From Bordetella genomosp. 11 (GTDB taxonomy: Bacteria > Pseudomonadota > Gammaproteobacteria > Burkholderiales > Burkholderiaceae_B): 64,000 bases of DNA. The notes under the pieces are model-generated. The model saw only the letters and a list, made by a program, of their open reading frames with translations. It did not search any database and was not told the DNA's origin. A program made the position numbers and the translations under genes. Within the stretch, counting starts at the first letter, position 1; the number at the start of each line of letters is the position of its first letter. Location: NCBI RefSeq assembly GCF_002261215.1, contig NZ_NEVS01000004.1, positions 2,542,001 to 2,606,000 on the forward strand. Reading direction: 5' to 3'. Of the stretch, positions 1 to 9,455 are shown in pieces.

Positions 1-244
1 TCGAGAAAGTGGTCAGCCCGCCCAGGAAACCGGTGATGCACGCCAACCGTATCCACGCCGGCCAGTCCGGGTGCCCGGCGACCAGGGCGACCATGACGCC
101 GATCAGGTATCCACCCACGAGGTTCGCCGCCATGGTGCCCCACGGCCAGGCGCCCGCGTTGAAGAACAGCCCCAGCACCCAGCGCAGCCAGGCGCCCAGG
201 GTGGCGCCGATACCGATCGCGAGGAAATTCCCGACAGTGAACAT
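1..244 (-). CDS. crcB: Fluoride ion channel CrcB, 3' part cut by the window edge
   Basis: The reverse strand reads an open frame from an ATG at 244 to the left edge, giving about 81 residues. It starts [20 protein letters not shown], continues with a [14 protein letters not shown] segment, and ends [10 protein letters not shown]. The LGAWLRW start, the small-residue N-terminal helix, the N-L-x-G turn and the [11 protein letters not shown] motif are hallmarks of CrcB/Fluc, the small dual-topology inner-membrane channel that exports fluoride. Family members are about 125 residues, so roughly 45 residues and the stop lie outside the window. A GC-only palindrome (254-269) lies about 10 bp before the start. 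I found no fluoride-riboswitch pattern in the 48 bp upstream. The gene follows the ABC exporter on the same strand. Confidence 0.9.
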   Translation of the reverse strand, partial: MFTVGNFLAIGIGATLGAWLRWVLGLFFNAGAWPWGTMAANLVGGYLIGVMVALVAGHPDWPAWIRLACITGFLGGLTTFS

Positions 245-292
245 GACCGCCACGCGCGCGCATGCGCGCGTCCCGTTGAAAACAAGGGGGGA

Positions 293-1114
293 TTATCGCA
301 ATAAACGCCGGCGCATCAACACGGCCGCGCCCCACACCGCCGCCACCCCGGTGACAATCAGCTGAATCAGGTCGGCCCATAGCGTCGGAGGATAGTGCCC
401 CAGCACCAGCGGCCGCAGGATGTCGACCGCGGGCGACAGCGGCAGCCAGCGCATCACGGCGACCAACGGCGCCGGCAGCTGAGACACGGGAAAGAACACG
501 CCGGATAGGAAGACCATGGGCGTAATGACCAGCGTGAAGTAGTACATGAAGAAGTCGTAGCCGCGCGCCAGCGCGCTGACGATCATCGACATGGCGGCGA
601 ACAGCACGCCCATCGGCAGCAACACCAGGGGAATCCACGCAAGCGTCCCGGCGCGCGAAATATCCAGGGCGATCACCACCAGCAGAATGGCGATGCCGCT
701 CTTCATGGCCTTGGCCGCGGCCCACAGGATTTCGGCCCACACCACGTCGTCCAGGCTGAGCGGCGTGTTCAGCATCGCGTCCCAGGTACGCTGTATCTGC
801 AGGCGCGAAAACGCGCTATAGGTGGCCTCGAAAGTGGCGCCGTACAGCGCGCCCACGCAGATCGAGCCGGCCGACAGATACGTCACGTAAGGCACGCCTT
901 CCACGCCGGGCAGCATGCCGCCCAACCCGTAGCCCAGCGCCAGCAGCGCCACCATGGGGTCCAGCACGTCGCCCAGGATGGTCGTCAGCGCCGTCTTGCG
1001 CCACACCAGGAAATTGCGGCGGATCACGGCGAAACTGCGGGCGCTCGGCCATGGCCAGCGCCACAGGCCCGGCATGGCCGGGCGCACCGCCGCCGCGTTG
1101 TCGGATGCCGCCAT
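293..1114 (-). CDS. ABC-2 type exporter permease, NodJ-like
   Basis: This 273-residue inner-membrane protein has about six hydrophobic segments and the ABC-2 layout: a cytoplasmic N-terminus, a YLSAGSICVGALYGATFEATYSAF stretch shared with the NodJ branch (quoted here only in part by position, about residues 79-102), and a conserved VFLSGVFFPVSQLP loop before the last helices. It forms the membrane channel for the ATPase encoded 2 bp upstream, so the two are surely one operon. The substrate is not shown by the sequence. NodJ in rhizobia exports lipo-oligosaccharides, but homologues in non-symbiotic Burkholderiales are simply ABC-2 exporters of unknown cargo. Confidence 0.88.
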   Translation of the reverse strand: MAASDNAAAVRPAMPGLWRWPWPSARSFAVIRRNFLVWRKTALTTILGDVLDPMVALLALGYGLGGMLPGVEGVPYVTYLSAGSICVGALYGATFEATYSAFSRLQIQRTWDAMLNTPLSLDDVVWAEILWAAAKAMKSGIAILLVVIALDISRAGTLAWIPLVLLPMGVLFAAMSMIVSALARGYDFFMYYFTLVITPMVFLSGVFFPVSQLPAPLVAVMRWLPLSPAVDILRPLVLGHYPPTLWADLIQLIVTGVAAVWGAAVLMRRRLLR

Positions 1115-1116
1115 CG

Positions 1117-2067
<951 letters not shown>

Positions 2068-2279
2068 CGCCGCATTCTAGCCTTGCCCGGGCGCGCCGCC
2101 GATACACCGGGCGATACGCCGTTTGTGCGAGAGGCGAAACGGCCAATTCCACTGTGTGGAAATGAACACCGCGCCGGCCCCCTGCCGTCCTCTACACTGG
2201 CCGCACAAACAAACACGCGTGCCCACGACTGCGGCCCGCGTTACGCCGGCGCCATATTTGCCGGATGTGGAGACACGAT

Positions 2280-3269
2280 ATGCAGCATTCACCTTCCCGC
2301 CGCCGTTTGCTCACGGCGGCCGCCGGCGTCGCAGCCGCCTCATGGCTGCCCAGCGCCGCGCTGGCTCAATCGCCGGCCCTGCCGGACAAGACTTTGCGGC
2401 TGATCGTGCCGTTCGCGCCCGGCGGACCGGTCGACAGCCTGGGACGCCTGCTCGGCAAGATCATGAGCCCCGGATTGAAGCAACCCGTGGTCGTCGATAA
2501 CCGGCCGGGCGGGGGCGGCGTGGTGGCGCTCAATGCCGTCAGCAGCGCGCCCGCCGACGGCGCGACGATGGTGCTGTCCTCCATTACCCTGGTCACCACC
2601 CCGGCCATGATGCCGGTCGCCTACAACGCCGAAAAAGACTTCGAGCCCATCACCGTCGCGGCCTTCATTCCGCATATCCTGGTCGTGCGCGCCGACGCCG
2701 AAGCCAGGACGCTGGCCGAGCTGGTCGCCGCCGCCAAGGCCAAGCCCGGCAGCATGAGCTACGGTTCCTCCGGCAACGGCACCTCGGCGCACCTGGCCGG
2801 CGCGCTGTTCGCCGACCGCGCGGGCCTGCAGGTCACGCATGTGCCCTATCGCGGCGCCGCGCCCGCCCTGACGGACCTGCTGGCCGGCCGGCTGCAGTTC
2901 ATGTTCCTCGATACGCCGACGCTGCTGCCCTACCTGCGCGCCGGCAAACTGCGCGCCCTGGCCGCCGCGCCCGCCGCCGGCGCCAAGGCCTTGCCCGACG
3001 TGCCGACTATCGCCGCCTCGGGATATCCCGGTTTCGACATCCACGCGTGGTACGGCGCGCTGATCAAGGCAGGCACGCCGGAGCCCACGCGCCAGGCGCT
3101 CTACGCCGCCGTGCGCGACGCGTTGGGCAGCGATGAAGCCCGGCAATACCTGGCATCGGTCGGCATCGATCCAGGCGGTATGCCGCCCGCGCAGTTCGCC
3201 AGCCTGATCCACGACGATCTGGCGCAATGGAAGGACACGATCAGCCGCCTGCACATCTCCATCGGCTGA
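2280..3269 (+). CDS. Bug-family periplasmic solute-binding protein (TctC-like)
   Basis: This is a 329-residue secreted receptor of the tripartite tricarboxylate transporter (TctC/Bug) family. The leader SRRRLLTAAAGVAAASW looks like a Tat or Sec signal ending near ALAQ. The mature part has the family pattern: LIVPFAPGGPVD after the first strand, VVVDNRPGGGG, a GSSGNGTSAHLA ligand loop and HVPYRGAAPALTDLLAGR. The start at 2280 is preferred over an in-frame ATG at 2265 because GGAGA lies 6 bp before it. No tctA/tctB membrane genes are nearby, as is usual for the many orphan Bug genes of Bordetella. The ligand, probably a small carboxylate, cannot be read from the sequence. The dehydrogenase 55 bp downstream may be co-transcribed. 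Confidence 0.9.
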   Translation: MQHSPSRRRLLTAAAGVAAASWLPSAALAQSPALPDKTLRLIVPFAPGGPVDSLGRLLGKIMSPGLKQPVVVDNRPGGGGVVALNAVSSAPADGATMVLSSITLVTTPAMMPVAYNAEKDFEPITVAAFIPHILVVRADAEARTLAELVAAAKAKPGSMSYGSSGNGTSAHLAGALFADRAGLQVTHVPYRGAAPALTDLLAGRLQFMFLDTPTLLPYLRAGKLRALAAAPAAGAKALPDVPTIAASGYPGFDIHAWYGALIKAGTPEPTRQALYAAVRDALGSDEARQYLASVGIDPGGMPPAQFASLIHDDLAQWKDTISRLHISIG

Positions 3270-3324
3270 TCGCCGGCCGCGTCCAGCGCCTCGCCGCGCG
3301 TAACGCACTTTTCAAGAGACATCC

Positions 3325-4317
3325 ATGCGTATCGCCATCCCCGACGACTACCAGGACTGCATACGCGGCCTGGACTGCTATGCCCGGCTCGCCGGCCACG
3401 ACGTGACGATCTTTCACGACAACGTGAAGGATATCGATGCGCTGGCCGAGCGCTTTCGCGACGCCGAGGCCATCGTGCTGACACGCGAACGCACCCAGGT
3501 CGGCGACGCGCTGCTGCGCCGGCTGCCGACGCTGCGCCTGATCAGCCAGATCGGCAAGGTCGCTCCGCACATCGACGTGGCTGCCTGCACCGCGCACGGC
3601 GTGGCGGTGGCGGAAGGGTCCGGGTCCGGCGCGGCCACAGCCGAGCTGACCTGGGCGCTGATGCTGGCCAGCCGGCGCCACCTGGTGACCGAGGCGAACC
3701 GCCTGCGCGCCGGCCTGTGGCAGGGCACGCTGGGCCAGGAACTGCGCGGACAACGCCTGGGTGTCTGGAGCTACGGACGCATCGGGCGCCAGGTCGCGAA
3801 CTACGGCCGCGCTTTCGGCATGCGGGTCTGGGTATGGGGCGGGCCCGATTCCACGCGGCAGGCGCGCGAGGATGGTATCGAAGTCGCGCCCAGCCGCGAC
3901 GACTTCTTTGCCGGCAGCGACGTACTTACCCTGCACTTGCGGTTGGGCCCCGGCACGCAGGGCGTGATCGGCCCCGCGGACCTGGCGCGCATGAAGACCT
4001 CGGCATTGATCGTCAATACCAGCCGCGCCGAGCTGATCGCGCCGGGGGCGCTGGAAGCCGCCTTGCGCGCCGGCCGCCCCGGCTACGCGGCTATCGATAC
4101 CTTCGAATCCGAACCCATCCTGGGCGCGGACCATCCGCTGCTGGGCATGGACAACGCCCTGTGCACACCGCACCTGGGCTTTGTCGAAAAAGACAATTAC
4201 GAAGCCTACTTCGGCACGGCGTTCGACAACATCAATGCATTCTGCGCGGGCGCGCCCACGAATCTGGTGAATCCGGAGGTGCTGGCCCGGGGCGCTGCCA
4301 CGGCCGGGCGCGGATGA
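3325..4317 (+). CDS. D-2-hydroxyacid dehydrogenase family protein
   Basis: This 330-residue NAD(P)-dependent oxidoreductase belongs to the family that interconverts 2-oxo acids and D-2-hydroxy acids. The catalytic triad is present with the spacing of phosphoglycerate dehydrogenase: Arg234 (VNTSRAEL), Glu263 (FESEP) and His283 (TPHLGF). The dinucleotide loop at residues 149-154 reads SYGRIG, so the first glycine of the usual GxGxxG is serine. The next two glycines are kept. The N-terminal MRIAIPDDYQD is typical of a soil-betaproteobacterial subgroup without an assigned substrate. Its place 55 bp behind a Bug gene suggests a joint role in uptake and oxidation of a hydroxy or keto acid; that is inference. 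Confidence 0.85.
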   Translation: MRIAIPDDYQDCIRGLDCYARLAGHDVTIFHDNVKDIDALAERFRDAEAIVLTRERTQVGDALLRRLPTLRLISQIGKVAPHIDVAACTAHGVAVAEGSGSGAATAELTWALMLASRRHLVTEANRLRAGLWQGTLGQELRGQRLGVWSYGRIGRQVANYGRAFGMRVWVWGGPDSTRQAREDGIEVAPSRDDFFAGSDVLTLHLRLGPGTQGVIGPADLARMKTSALIVNTSRAELIAPGALEAALRAGRPGYAAIDTFESEPILGADHPLLGMDNALCTPHLGFVEKDNYEAYFGTAFDNINAFCAGAPTNLVNPEVLARGAATAGRG

Positions 4318-4380
4318 ATCGCCCCGGCCCGCACGGGCCGGATGCTTAAAAACGGTAACTGAAACAACGGGGATCGCGGG

Positions 4381-4403
4381 AAGGCCGGGCCACGCCCGGC
4401 CTT
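4381..4403 (+). terminator. Intergenic terminator hairpin after the dehydrogenase gene
   Basis: A perfect 10-bp stem (AAGGCCGGGC / GCCCGGCCTT) with a CAC loop is followed by CTTCTTC on the plus strand. It lies between the convergent dehydrogenase and thrC genes. A second GC-only palindrome (CCGGCCCG-CA-CGGGCCGG, 4324-4341) sits just before it. The T-tract is weak, so it may work with Rho or mainly protect the 3' end. Confidence 0.6.
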
Positions 4404-4419
4404 CTTCGGCTGGCGCTTC

Positions 4420-5829
4420 CTACAATACCGCGTGCGCCTTGACGTAGGCCTTCACTGCCTGTGCATCGCAGTCCATGATCTGCACCCGCTGCGGCAGCGA
4501 CTCCAGGTCCGCCATCCCGGACGGCGGCGGCACCGGCCGGCCAAGGGCTTCCTGGATGGTGTCGGAGAACTTCGCCGGCAACGCCGTTTCCAGCACCAGC
4601 ATCGGCACACCGGTTTCCATGTAGGCACGCGCGACCTTCACGCCATCGGCGGTGTGAGGATCGATCAGCACGCCGCTGTCGTCATACGTCGACCGGATGG
4701 TCGCCAGGCGATCCGCATGCGTGCTGACCCCGCCGACAAAACCGTACTCGGACGTGAACGAACCGCGCATCGCCGACAGGTCGAACTGCCCGGTTTCCGC
4801 CAGTTCGCGCCACAAAGCCTTCACCCGCGCCGCGTCGCCCCCGACCAGATCGTAGACGAAACGCTCGAAGTTGGACGCGCGCGAAATATCCATGGACGGA
4901 CTGGACGTGGCGTAGGTATCCACGGCCGAGCGCGGCCGGTAGATCCCCGTGCGCAGGAATTCCTCCAGCACGTTGTTCTCGTTGGTGGCCAGTACCAGGC
5001 GGCGCACCGGCAAGCCCATGCGGCGGGCGATATGACCGGCCAGGATATTGCCGAAATTGCCCGATGGCACGGCGAAAGACACCTGCTGGTCGGCGCGCGT
5101 CGTCGCGCGCAGCCAGCCGTGGATGTAATACACCACCTGGGCGGCGATACGCGCCCAGTTAATCGAATTGACCGCGCCCAGCCGGCAGGCCGCCTTGAAT
5201 TCCAGGTCGCCAGCCAGCAGCTTGACGATGTCCTGGCAATCGTCGAAGACGCCGCGCACGGCGATGTTGTGGATGTTCGCATCCTGCAGCGAGTACATCT
5301 GCGCACGCTGGAAGGGACTCATGCGGCCGTGGGGCGACAGCATGAATACCGCCACGCCCTTCTTGCCGCGCAGCGCGTACTCCGCCGCCGACCCCGTGTC
5401 GCCCGAGGTCGCGCCCAGGATGTTCAGCGTCGTTCCACGCTTGGCCAGCACGTATTCGAAGACCTGGCCCAGGAACTGCATGGCCATGTCCTTGAACGCC
5501 AGCGTCGGCCCGTCGGACAGGCCCAGCAGGCTCATTCCATCCGTCAGCGGCCGCAGCGGCACGATATCCTCGCTGCCGAATATCTGTTCCGTATAGGCCG
5601 CGCGCGTCAGGCGGTGCAGGTCGTCCGCGGGAATGTCGTCGGCGAACAGGCGCAAGACCTCGAACGCCAGATCGGCATACGGCAGGCCGCGCCACGCGGC
5701 CAGCGTATCGGCCGACAGGCGCGGCAGGACCTCGGGAACGGCCAGGCCGCCGTCGGGCGCCAGGCCTTCCAGCAGGATGTCGGAAAAATTCTGCGGCGCC
5801 ATGCCGCCACGGGTGGAAACGTATTTCAT
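4420..5829 (-). CDS. thrC: Threonine synthase
   Basis: This 469-residue PLP enzyme converts O-phosphohomoserine to threonine and phosphate, the last step of the threonine branch. The N-terminal [31 protein letters not shown] block marks the long (ThrC-1) class. Lys113 in GPTLAFKDMAMQ is the expected Schiff-base lysine, and GATSGDTGSAA is the phosphate-binding loop. The start codon overlaps the stop of hom by 4 bp (ATGA), and hom itself overlaps alaC, so alaC-hom-thrC is a tightly coupled operon. The length is normal for the family and nothing is missing. Confidence 0.97.
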   Translation of the reverse strand: MKYVSTRGGMAPQNFSDILLEGLAPDGGLAVPEVLPRLSADTLAAWRGLPYADLAFEVLRLFADDIPADDLHRLTRAAYTEQIFGSEDIVPLRPLTDGMSLLGLSDGPTLAFKDMAMQFLGQVFEYVLAKRGTTLNILGATSGDTGSAAEYALRGKKGVAVFMLSPHGRMSPFQRAQMYSLQDANIHNIAVRGVFDDCQDIVKLLAGDLEFKAACRLGAVNSINWARIAAQVVYYIHGWLRATTRADQQVSFAVPSGNFGNILAGHIARRMGLPVRRLVLATNENNVLEEFLRTGIYRPRSAVDTYATSSPSMDISRASNFERFVYDLVGGDAARVKALWRELAETGQFDLSAMRGSFTSEYGFVGGVSTHADRLATIRSTYDDSGVLIDPHTADGVKVARAYMETGVPMLVLETALPAKFSDTIQEALGRPVPPPSGMADLESLPQRVQIMDCDAQAVKAYVKAHAVL

Positions 5830-7130
5830 GACAGGGACTCCATGCGGATGCGGGTGACCCGCGAACGCACGAAAGGCAGGCCTTCGATGCGGCCGATAGC
5901 CGTGCTGACATCGCCTTCGACGGCCTGGTGCGTCAGGAAAATGATGTCGGCGCCGCCGATATGCGAGGGCTGCTGGATCATGGAGCCGATGGAGATCCGG
6001 TGTTCCGCCAGGACACGCGCGATATCCGCCAGCACGCCAGGCTGGTCATCGACCCGCAGGCGCAGGTAGAAAGACGTCGATACTTTATCGATCGACAGGA
6101 TGGGCGTGTCCGACATTGCGTCCGGCTGGAACGCCAGGTGCGGCACGCGATTGCCCGGATCGGCCGTGTGCAGGCGCGTGACGTCCACCAGATCGGCCAC
6201 CACGGCCGATGCGGTGGGCTCCTCGCCGGCGCCCTGCCCGTAGTACAAGGTGGGACCCACCGCATCGCCGCGCACCATCACGGCGTTCATGGGGCCTTCC
6301 ACGTTCGCCAGCAGGCGCTCGGCCGGGATCAGCGCCGGATGCACCCGCAATTCGATGCCATCCGGGCGGCGACGCGTCATACCCAGCAGCTTGATGCGAT
6401 AGCCCAGCCGCTCGGCATGCGCGATATCTTCCTGCGCCAGCGCGGAGATCCCTTCCACATAGGCCTTGTCGAACTGCACCGGCACGCCGAACGCCAGCGA
6501 CGCCAGCAGCGTCAGCTTATGCGCGGCATCGATGCCCTCGATATCGAAAGTGGGGTCGGCCTCGGCATAGCCCAGGCGCTGCGCCTCGGCCAGGACTTCC
6601 GCGAAAGGCTGCCCGCGCGTGCGCATTTCGGACAGGATGAAATTCGTGGTGCCGTTGATGATGCCGGCCACCCATTCGATGCGGTTGGCGGTCAGCCCCT
6701 CGCGGATCGCCTTGATGATGGGAATGCCGCCGGCCACCGCGGCCTCGAACGCCACCATGACCCCGCGCGCGGAGGCGGCCGCGAAAATCTCGTTGCCATG
6801 CTTGGCCAGCAGCGCCTTGTTGGCCGTGACCACATGCTTGCCCTCGGCGATGGCTTGCAGCACCAGTTCGCGGGCCAGCGTATCGCCGCCGATCAGCTCG
6901 ACGACGATGTCGATATCCGGATTGCGCACGACTTCGTAGGGGTCGGTCGTGACCACCGCCGCGTCGCCGACGCGGCTGGCCGCCTTGGCGGCATCGCGCA
7001 CGGCGATATGGCTGACTTCGATGCGGCGCCCCGCGCGCCGTGCGATTTCTTCGGCGTTGCGCGACAGGACCGTGAAGGTTCCGCCACCCACCACACCCAG
7101 GCCCAGCAGGCCTACCTTCATGGGATTCAT
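5826..7130 (-). CDS. hom: Homoserine dehydrogenase
   Basis: This 434-residue monofunctional homoserine dehydrogenase reduces aspartate semialdehyde to homoserine, feeding thrC and methionine synthesis. It begins with the Rossmann loop [12 protein letters not shown] (glycines 10, 12 and 15). The catalytic core contains [14 protein letters not shown] and the AYVEGI segment after the NADP domain. A C-terminal ACT domain (about residues 350-430, [20 protein letters not shown]) is the usual threonine feedback site. It overlaps alaC upstream and thrC downstream by 4 bp each. No aspartokinase is fused to it, unlike E. coli ThrA. Confidence 0.97.
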   Translation of the reverse strand: MNPMKVGLLGLGVVGGGTFTVLSRNAEEIARRAGRRIEVSHIAVRDAAKAASRVGDAAVVTTDPYEVVRNPDIDIVVELIGGDTLARELVLQAIAEGKHVVTANKALLAKHGNEIFAAASARGVMVAFEAAVAGGIPIIKAIREGLTANRIEWVAGIINGTTNFILSEMRTRGQPFAEVLAEAQRLGYAEADPTFDIEGIDAAHKLTLLASLAFGVPVQFDKAYVEGISALAQEDIAHAERLGYRIKLLGMTRRRPDGIELRVHPALIPAERLLANVEGPMNAVMVRGDAVGPTLYYGQGAGEEPTASAVVADLVDVTRLHTADPGNRVPHLAFQPDAMSDTPILSIDKVSTSFYLRLRVDDQPGVLADIARVLAEHRISIGSMIQQPSHIGGADIIFLTHQAVEGDVSTAIGRIEGLPFVRSRVTRIRMESLS

Positions 7131-8314
7131 TTCAGCAATCCGTCCTTGCGGAACATTTCCTTGATGCCGCGCACAGCCTGGCGGGTGCGCTGCTCGTTCT
7201 CGATGAGCGCGAAGCGCACATAGTCGTCACCGTATTCGCCGAAGCCGATCCCGGGGGACACGGCGACCTTGGCGTCGGCCAGCAGGCGCTTGGAGAATTC
7301 CAGCGATCCCAGGGCCTTGTAGGGCTCCGGAATCTGCGCCCAGATATACATGGAGGCCTTGGGGATTTCCACATTCCAGCCGGCCTCGTGCAGGCCCCGG
7401 GCGAGTACGTCGCGCCGGCTGCGGTACTGTTCCACGACCTGCTTGACGCAGTCCTGCGGGCCGTCCAGGGCGGCGATCGACGCCACCTGGATGGGCGTGA
7501 ACGTCCCGTAGTCGTGATAGCTCTTGATGCGCGCCAGCGCGTGCACCAGTTCCCGGTTGCCCACCATGAAGCCGATCCGCCAGCCCGCCATGTTGTAGCT
7601 CTTGCTCATGGTGAAGAATTCCACCGCCACATCGCGCGCGCCCGGCACCTGCATGATGGACGGCGCGACATAGCCGTCGAAACAGATATCCGCGTAGGCG
7701 AGGTCGTGCACCACCAGGATGTCGTGCTCCTTGGCCAGCGCGACCACGCGCTCGAAGAAGCCCAGGTCCACGCACTGGGCGGTGGGGTTGCTGGGGAAGC
7801 CCAGCACCATCATCTTGGGCTTGGGAATGGATTCGCGCACCGCGCGTTCGAGCTCTTCGAAGAAATCCACCCCGGGCGTCATCCGCACCGACCGGATATT
7901 GGCGCCGGCGATCACCGCGCCATAAATATGGATGGGGTAGCTGGGATTGGGCACCAGCACCGTGTCGCCCCGATCCAGGGTGGCCAGCATCAAGTGGGCC
8001 AGGCCTTCCTTCGACCCGATGGTGACGATCGCCTCGCTGTCCGGATCGATATCCACGGCATAGCGGCGCTGGTACCAGTCGGAAATCGCCTTGCGCAGCC
8101 TGGGAATTCCCTTGGATACGGAATAGCCGTGGGTGTCGGGACGGTTCGCCGCCTCGATGAGCTTGTCGACGATGTGGCGCGGCGTGGCGCCGTCAGGGTT
8201 GCCCATGGACATGTCGATGATGTCCTCCCCCCGCCGTCGCGCCGCCATTTTCAATTCGGCCGTGATATTGAAAACGTATGGCGGCAGGCGCTCGATGCGC
8301 GAGAAGTTCCTCAT
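7127..8314 (-). CDS. alaC: Alanine aminotransferase, AlaC type
   Basis: This 395-residue class-I PLP aminotransferase makes alanine from pyruvate and glutamate. The [16 protein letters not shown] block, the [12 protein letters not shown] pocket and the PLP lysine Lys238 ([17 protein letters not shown]) match the AlaC (formerly YfdZ) group rather than aspartate aminotransferase. It is the first gene of the alaC-hom-thrC operon; its stop overlaps the hom start. Betaproteobacteria commonly show this arrangement, which ties alanine and homoserine synthesis together. A plausible sigma-70 promoter lies 46-74 bp upstream. Confidence 0.95.
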   Translation of the reverse strand: MRNFSRIERLPPYVFNITAELKMAARRRGEDIIDMSMGNPDGATPRHIVDKLIEAANRPDTHGYSVSKGIPRLRKAISDWYQRRYAVDIDPDSEAIVTIGSKEGLAHLMLATLDRGDTVLVPNPSYPIHIYGAVIAGANIRSVRMTPGVDFFEELERAVRESIPKPKMMVLGFPSNPTAQCVDLGFFERVVALAKEHDILVVHDLAYADICFDGYVAPSIMQVPGARDVAVEFFTMSKSYNMAGWRIGFMVGNRELVHALARIKSYHDYGTFTPIQVASIAALDGPQDCVKQVVEQYRSRRDVLARGLHEAGWNVEIPKASMYIWAQIPEPYKALGSLEFSKRLLADAKVAVSPGIGFGEYGDDYVRFALIENEQRTRQAVRGIKEMFRKDGLLK

Positions 8315-8359
8315 GACGGGAATCCTTGATGCGGGTGTGGAATTATGGGCTAACCCGAT

Positions 8360-8388
8360 AATCTAGCCGATGGCGGGCAGGCCGGCAA
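8360..8388 (-). promoter_or_regulatory. Predicted sigma-70 promoter of alaC-hom-thrC
   Basis: Read on the minus strand, TTGCCG and TAGATT are separated by exactly 17 bp. The -10 box ends 46 bp before the alaC start codon. The match is good for a GC-rich genome but has no experimental support. It lies in the short divergent spacer shared with the Mth938-like gene. Confidence 0.45.
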
Positions 8389-8481
8389 ATGACGGGGAAA
8401 ATAGCGTTTTCCCCCGTGTTGGGCGCGCAACATGCCTGCATTGCGATGCGCTATCATCCGCACAACAAGCCGGAGTCCTTA

Positions 8482-8934
8482 TTGAAGCTGCATACTGAGC
8501 CTGAGTCGGCCCTGAATACCGTGACCGCATACGGTGACGGATATATCGAAGTCAACCAGGTACGTTTTTCCCACGCGGTCGCGTTCGGCCCCGAAGGCGC
8601 CGTCGCCGAATGGCCGGTCAGGGCGGCAGACCAGATCACTTCCGCGCTCTTGCGCCAGGCCGCCGGCCTGCCCGAACCGGTTCGCGATCCGCTCGCCTTC
8701 CTGGACGAGCCCGATTCCGCGCCCGCCCTGCCCCCCAACGCTCCCGAAGTGCTGCTCATCGGCACGGGCGCCCGCCAGCGCTTCCTGCGCCCGGAGGTGC
8801 TGCGCCCGCTGCTGACGGCGGGCATCGGCATCGAGACCATGGATACCCAGGCGGCCGCGCGCACCTACAACATACTGATGTCGGAGGGGCGGCGCGTGGT
8901 CGTCGCCCTGATCCCCACCGGAGAATCCCAATAA
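8482..8934 (+). CDS. Mth938-like (DUF498/Xcc1710-type) protein
   Basis: This is a 150-residue single-domain protein of the Mth938/NDUFAF3-like fold. The family has no firmly assigned bacterial role, although the mitochondrial relative assists complex I assembly. Recognisable blocks are YGDGYIEVNQVRFSHAVA, a VLLIGTGARQRFL strand-turn, GIGIETMDTQAAARTYNIL, and a GRRVVVALIP end. I chose the TTG at 8482, with GGAG 6 bp upstream, over an upstream in-frame ATG at 8389; the longer version would add a tail unlike the family. The stop overlaps the bcp start (TAATG), so the two are coupled. Confidence 0.82.
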   Translation: MKLHTEPESALNTVTAYGDGYIEVNQVRFSHAVAFGPEGAVAEWPVRAADQITSALLRQAAGLPEPVRDPLAFLDEPDSAPALPPNAPEVLLIGTGARQRFLRPEVLRPLLTAGIGIETMDTQAAARTYNILMSEGRRVVVALIPTGESQ

Positions 8935-9398
8935 TGAAGCCGATCATAGGCAAACCGGCCCCTCTTTTCACCGCTGAAAGCACCATCGGGCCGATCAGCC
9001 TGGAACAATGCCGCGGCCGCGCGGTGGTTCTGTATTTCTATCCCAAGGACAACACGCCAGGCTGCACGACCGAAAGCCAGGATTTTCGCGACCTGCATGA
9101 AACCTTCCTGGGCGCGGGCTGCGTGGTGATCGGCATTTCGCGCGATTCCCTCAAATCCCACGAGAACTTCCGCTGCAAATACGAATTGCCCTTTCCCCTC
9201 ATTACCGACCCGGACGAAACCGTATGCAATCTGTTCGGCGTCATCAAACAGAAGAATATGTATGGCAAGCAGGTGCGCGGTATTGAACGCAGCACCTTCC
9301 TGATCGATGCCTATGGCGTGCTGGTGCAGGAATGGCGCGGGGTCAAGGTTCCCGGTCACGCCAAGGAAGTCCTGCAGGCCGCCAAAAGTATCGGTTGA
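8934..9398 (+). CDS. bcp: Peroxiredoxin, Bcp (PrxQ) family
   Basis: This 154-residue thiol peroxidase reduces hydrogen and organic peroxides. The peroxidatic cysteine is Cys44 in YPKDNTPGCTTE, the Bcp/PrxQ active site. In the common two-cysteine form a resolving cysteine follows five residues later; here position 49 is glutamine, so the enzyme is probably a one-cysteine type that needs an external thiol. The start at 8934 shares one base with the previous gene's stop. The frame stays open upstream, but family length and the MKPIIGKPAPLF start support this ATG. Confidence 0.93.
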   Translation: MKPIIGKPAPLFTAESTIGPISLEQCRGRAVVLYFYPKDNTPGCTTESQDFRDLHETFLGAGCVVIGISRDSLKSHENFRCKYELPFPLITDPDETVCNLFGVIKQKNMYGKQVRGIERSTFLIDAYGVLVQEWRGVKVPGHAKEVLQAAKSIG

Positions 9399-9455
9399 CC
9401 GATTCCCGTAGTCCCCGTCAGGCGATTTTGCCGGCCCCCCAAGGAGAGTGACTCC

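Noticed and set aside
245..292. Fluoride riboswitch before crcB
   Set aside because: The 48-bp spacer is too short and lacks the conserved riboswitch pattern; only a GC palindrome is seen.
4432..6069. A 545-codon open frame on the plus strand
   Set aside because: It is antisense to thrC and hom, both unmistakable.
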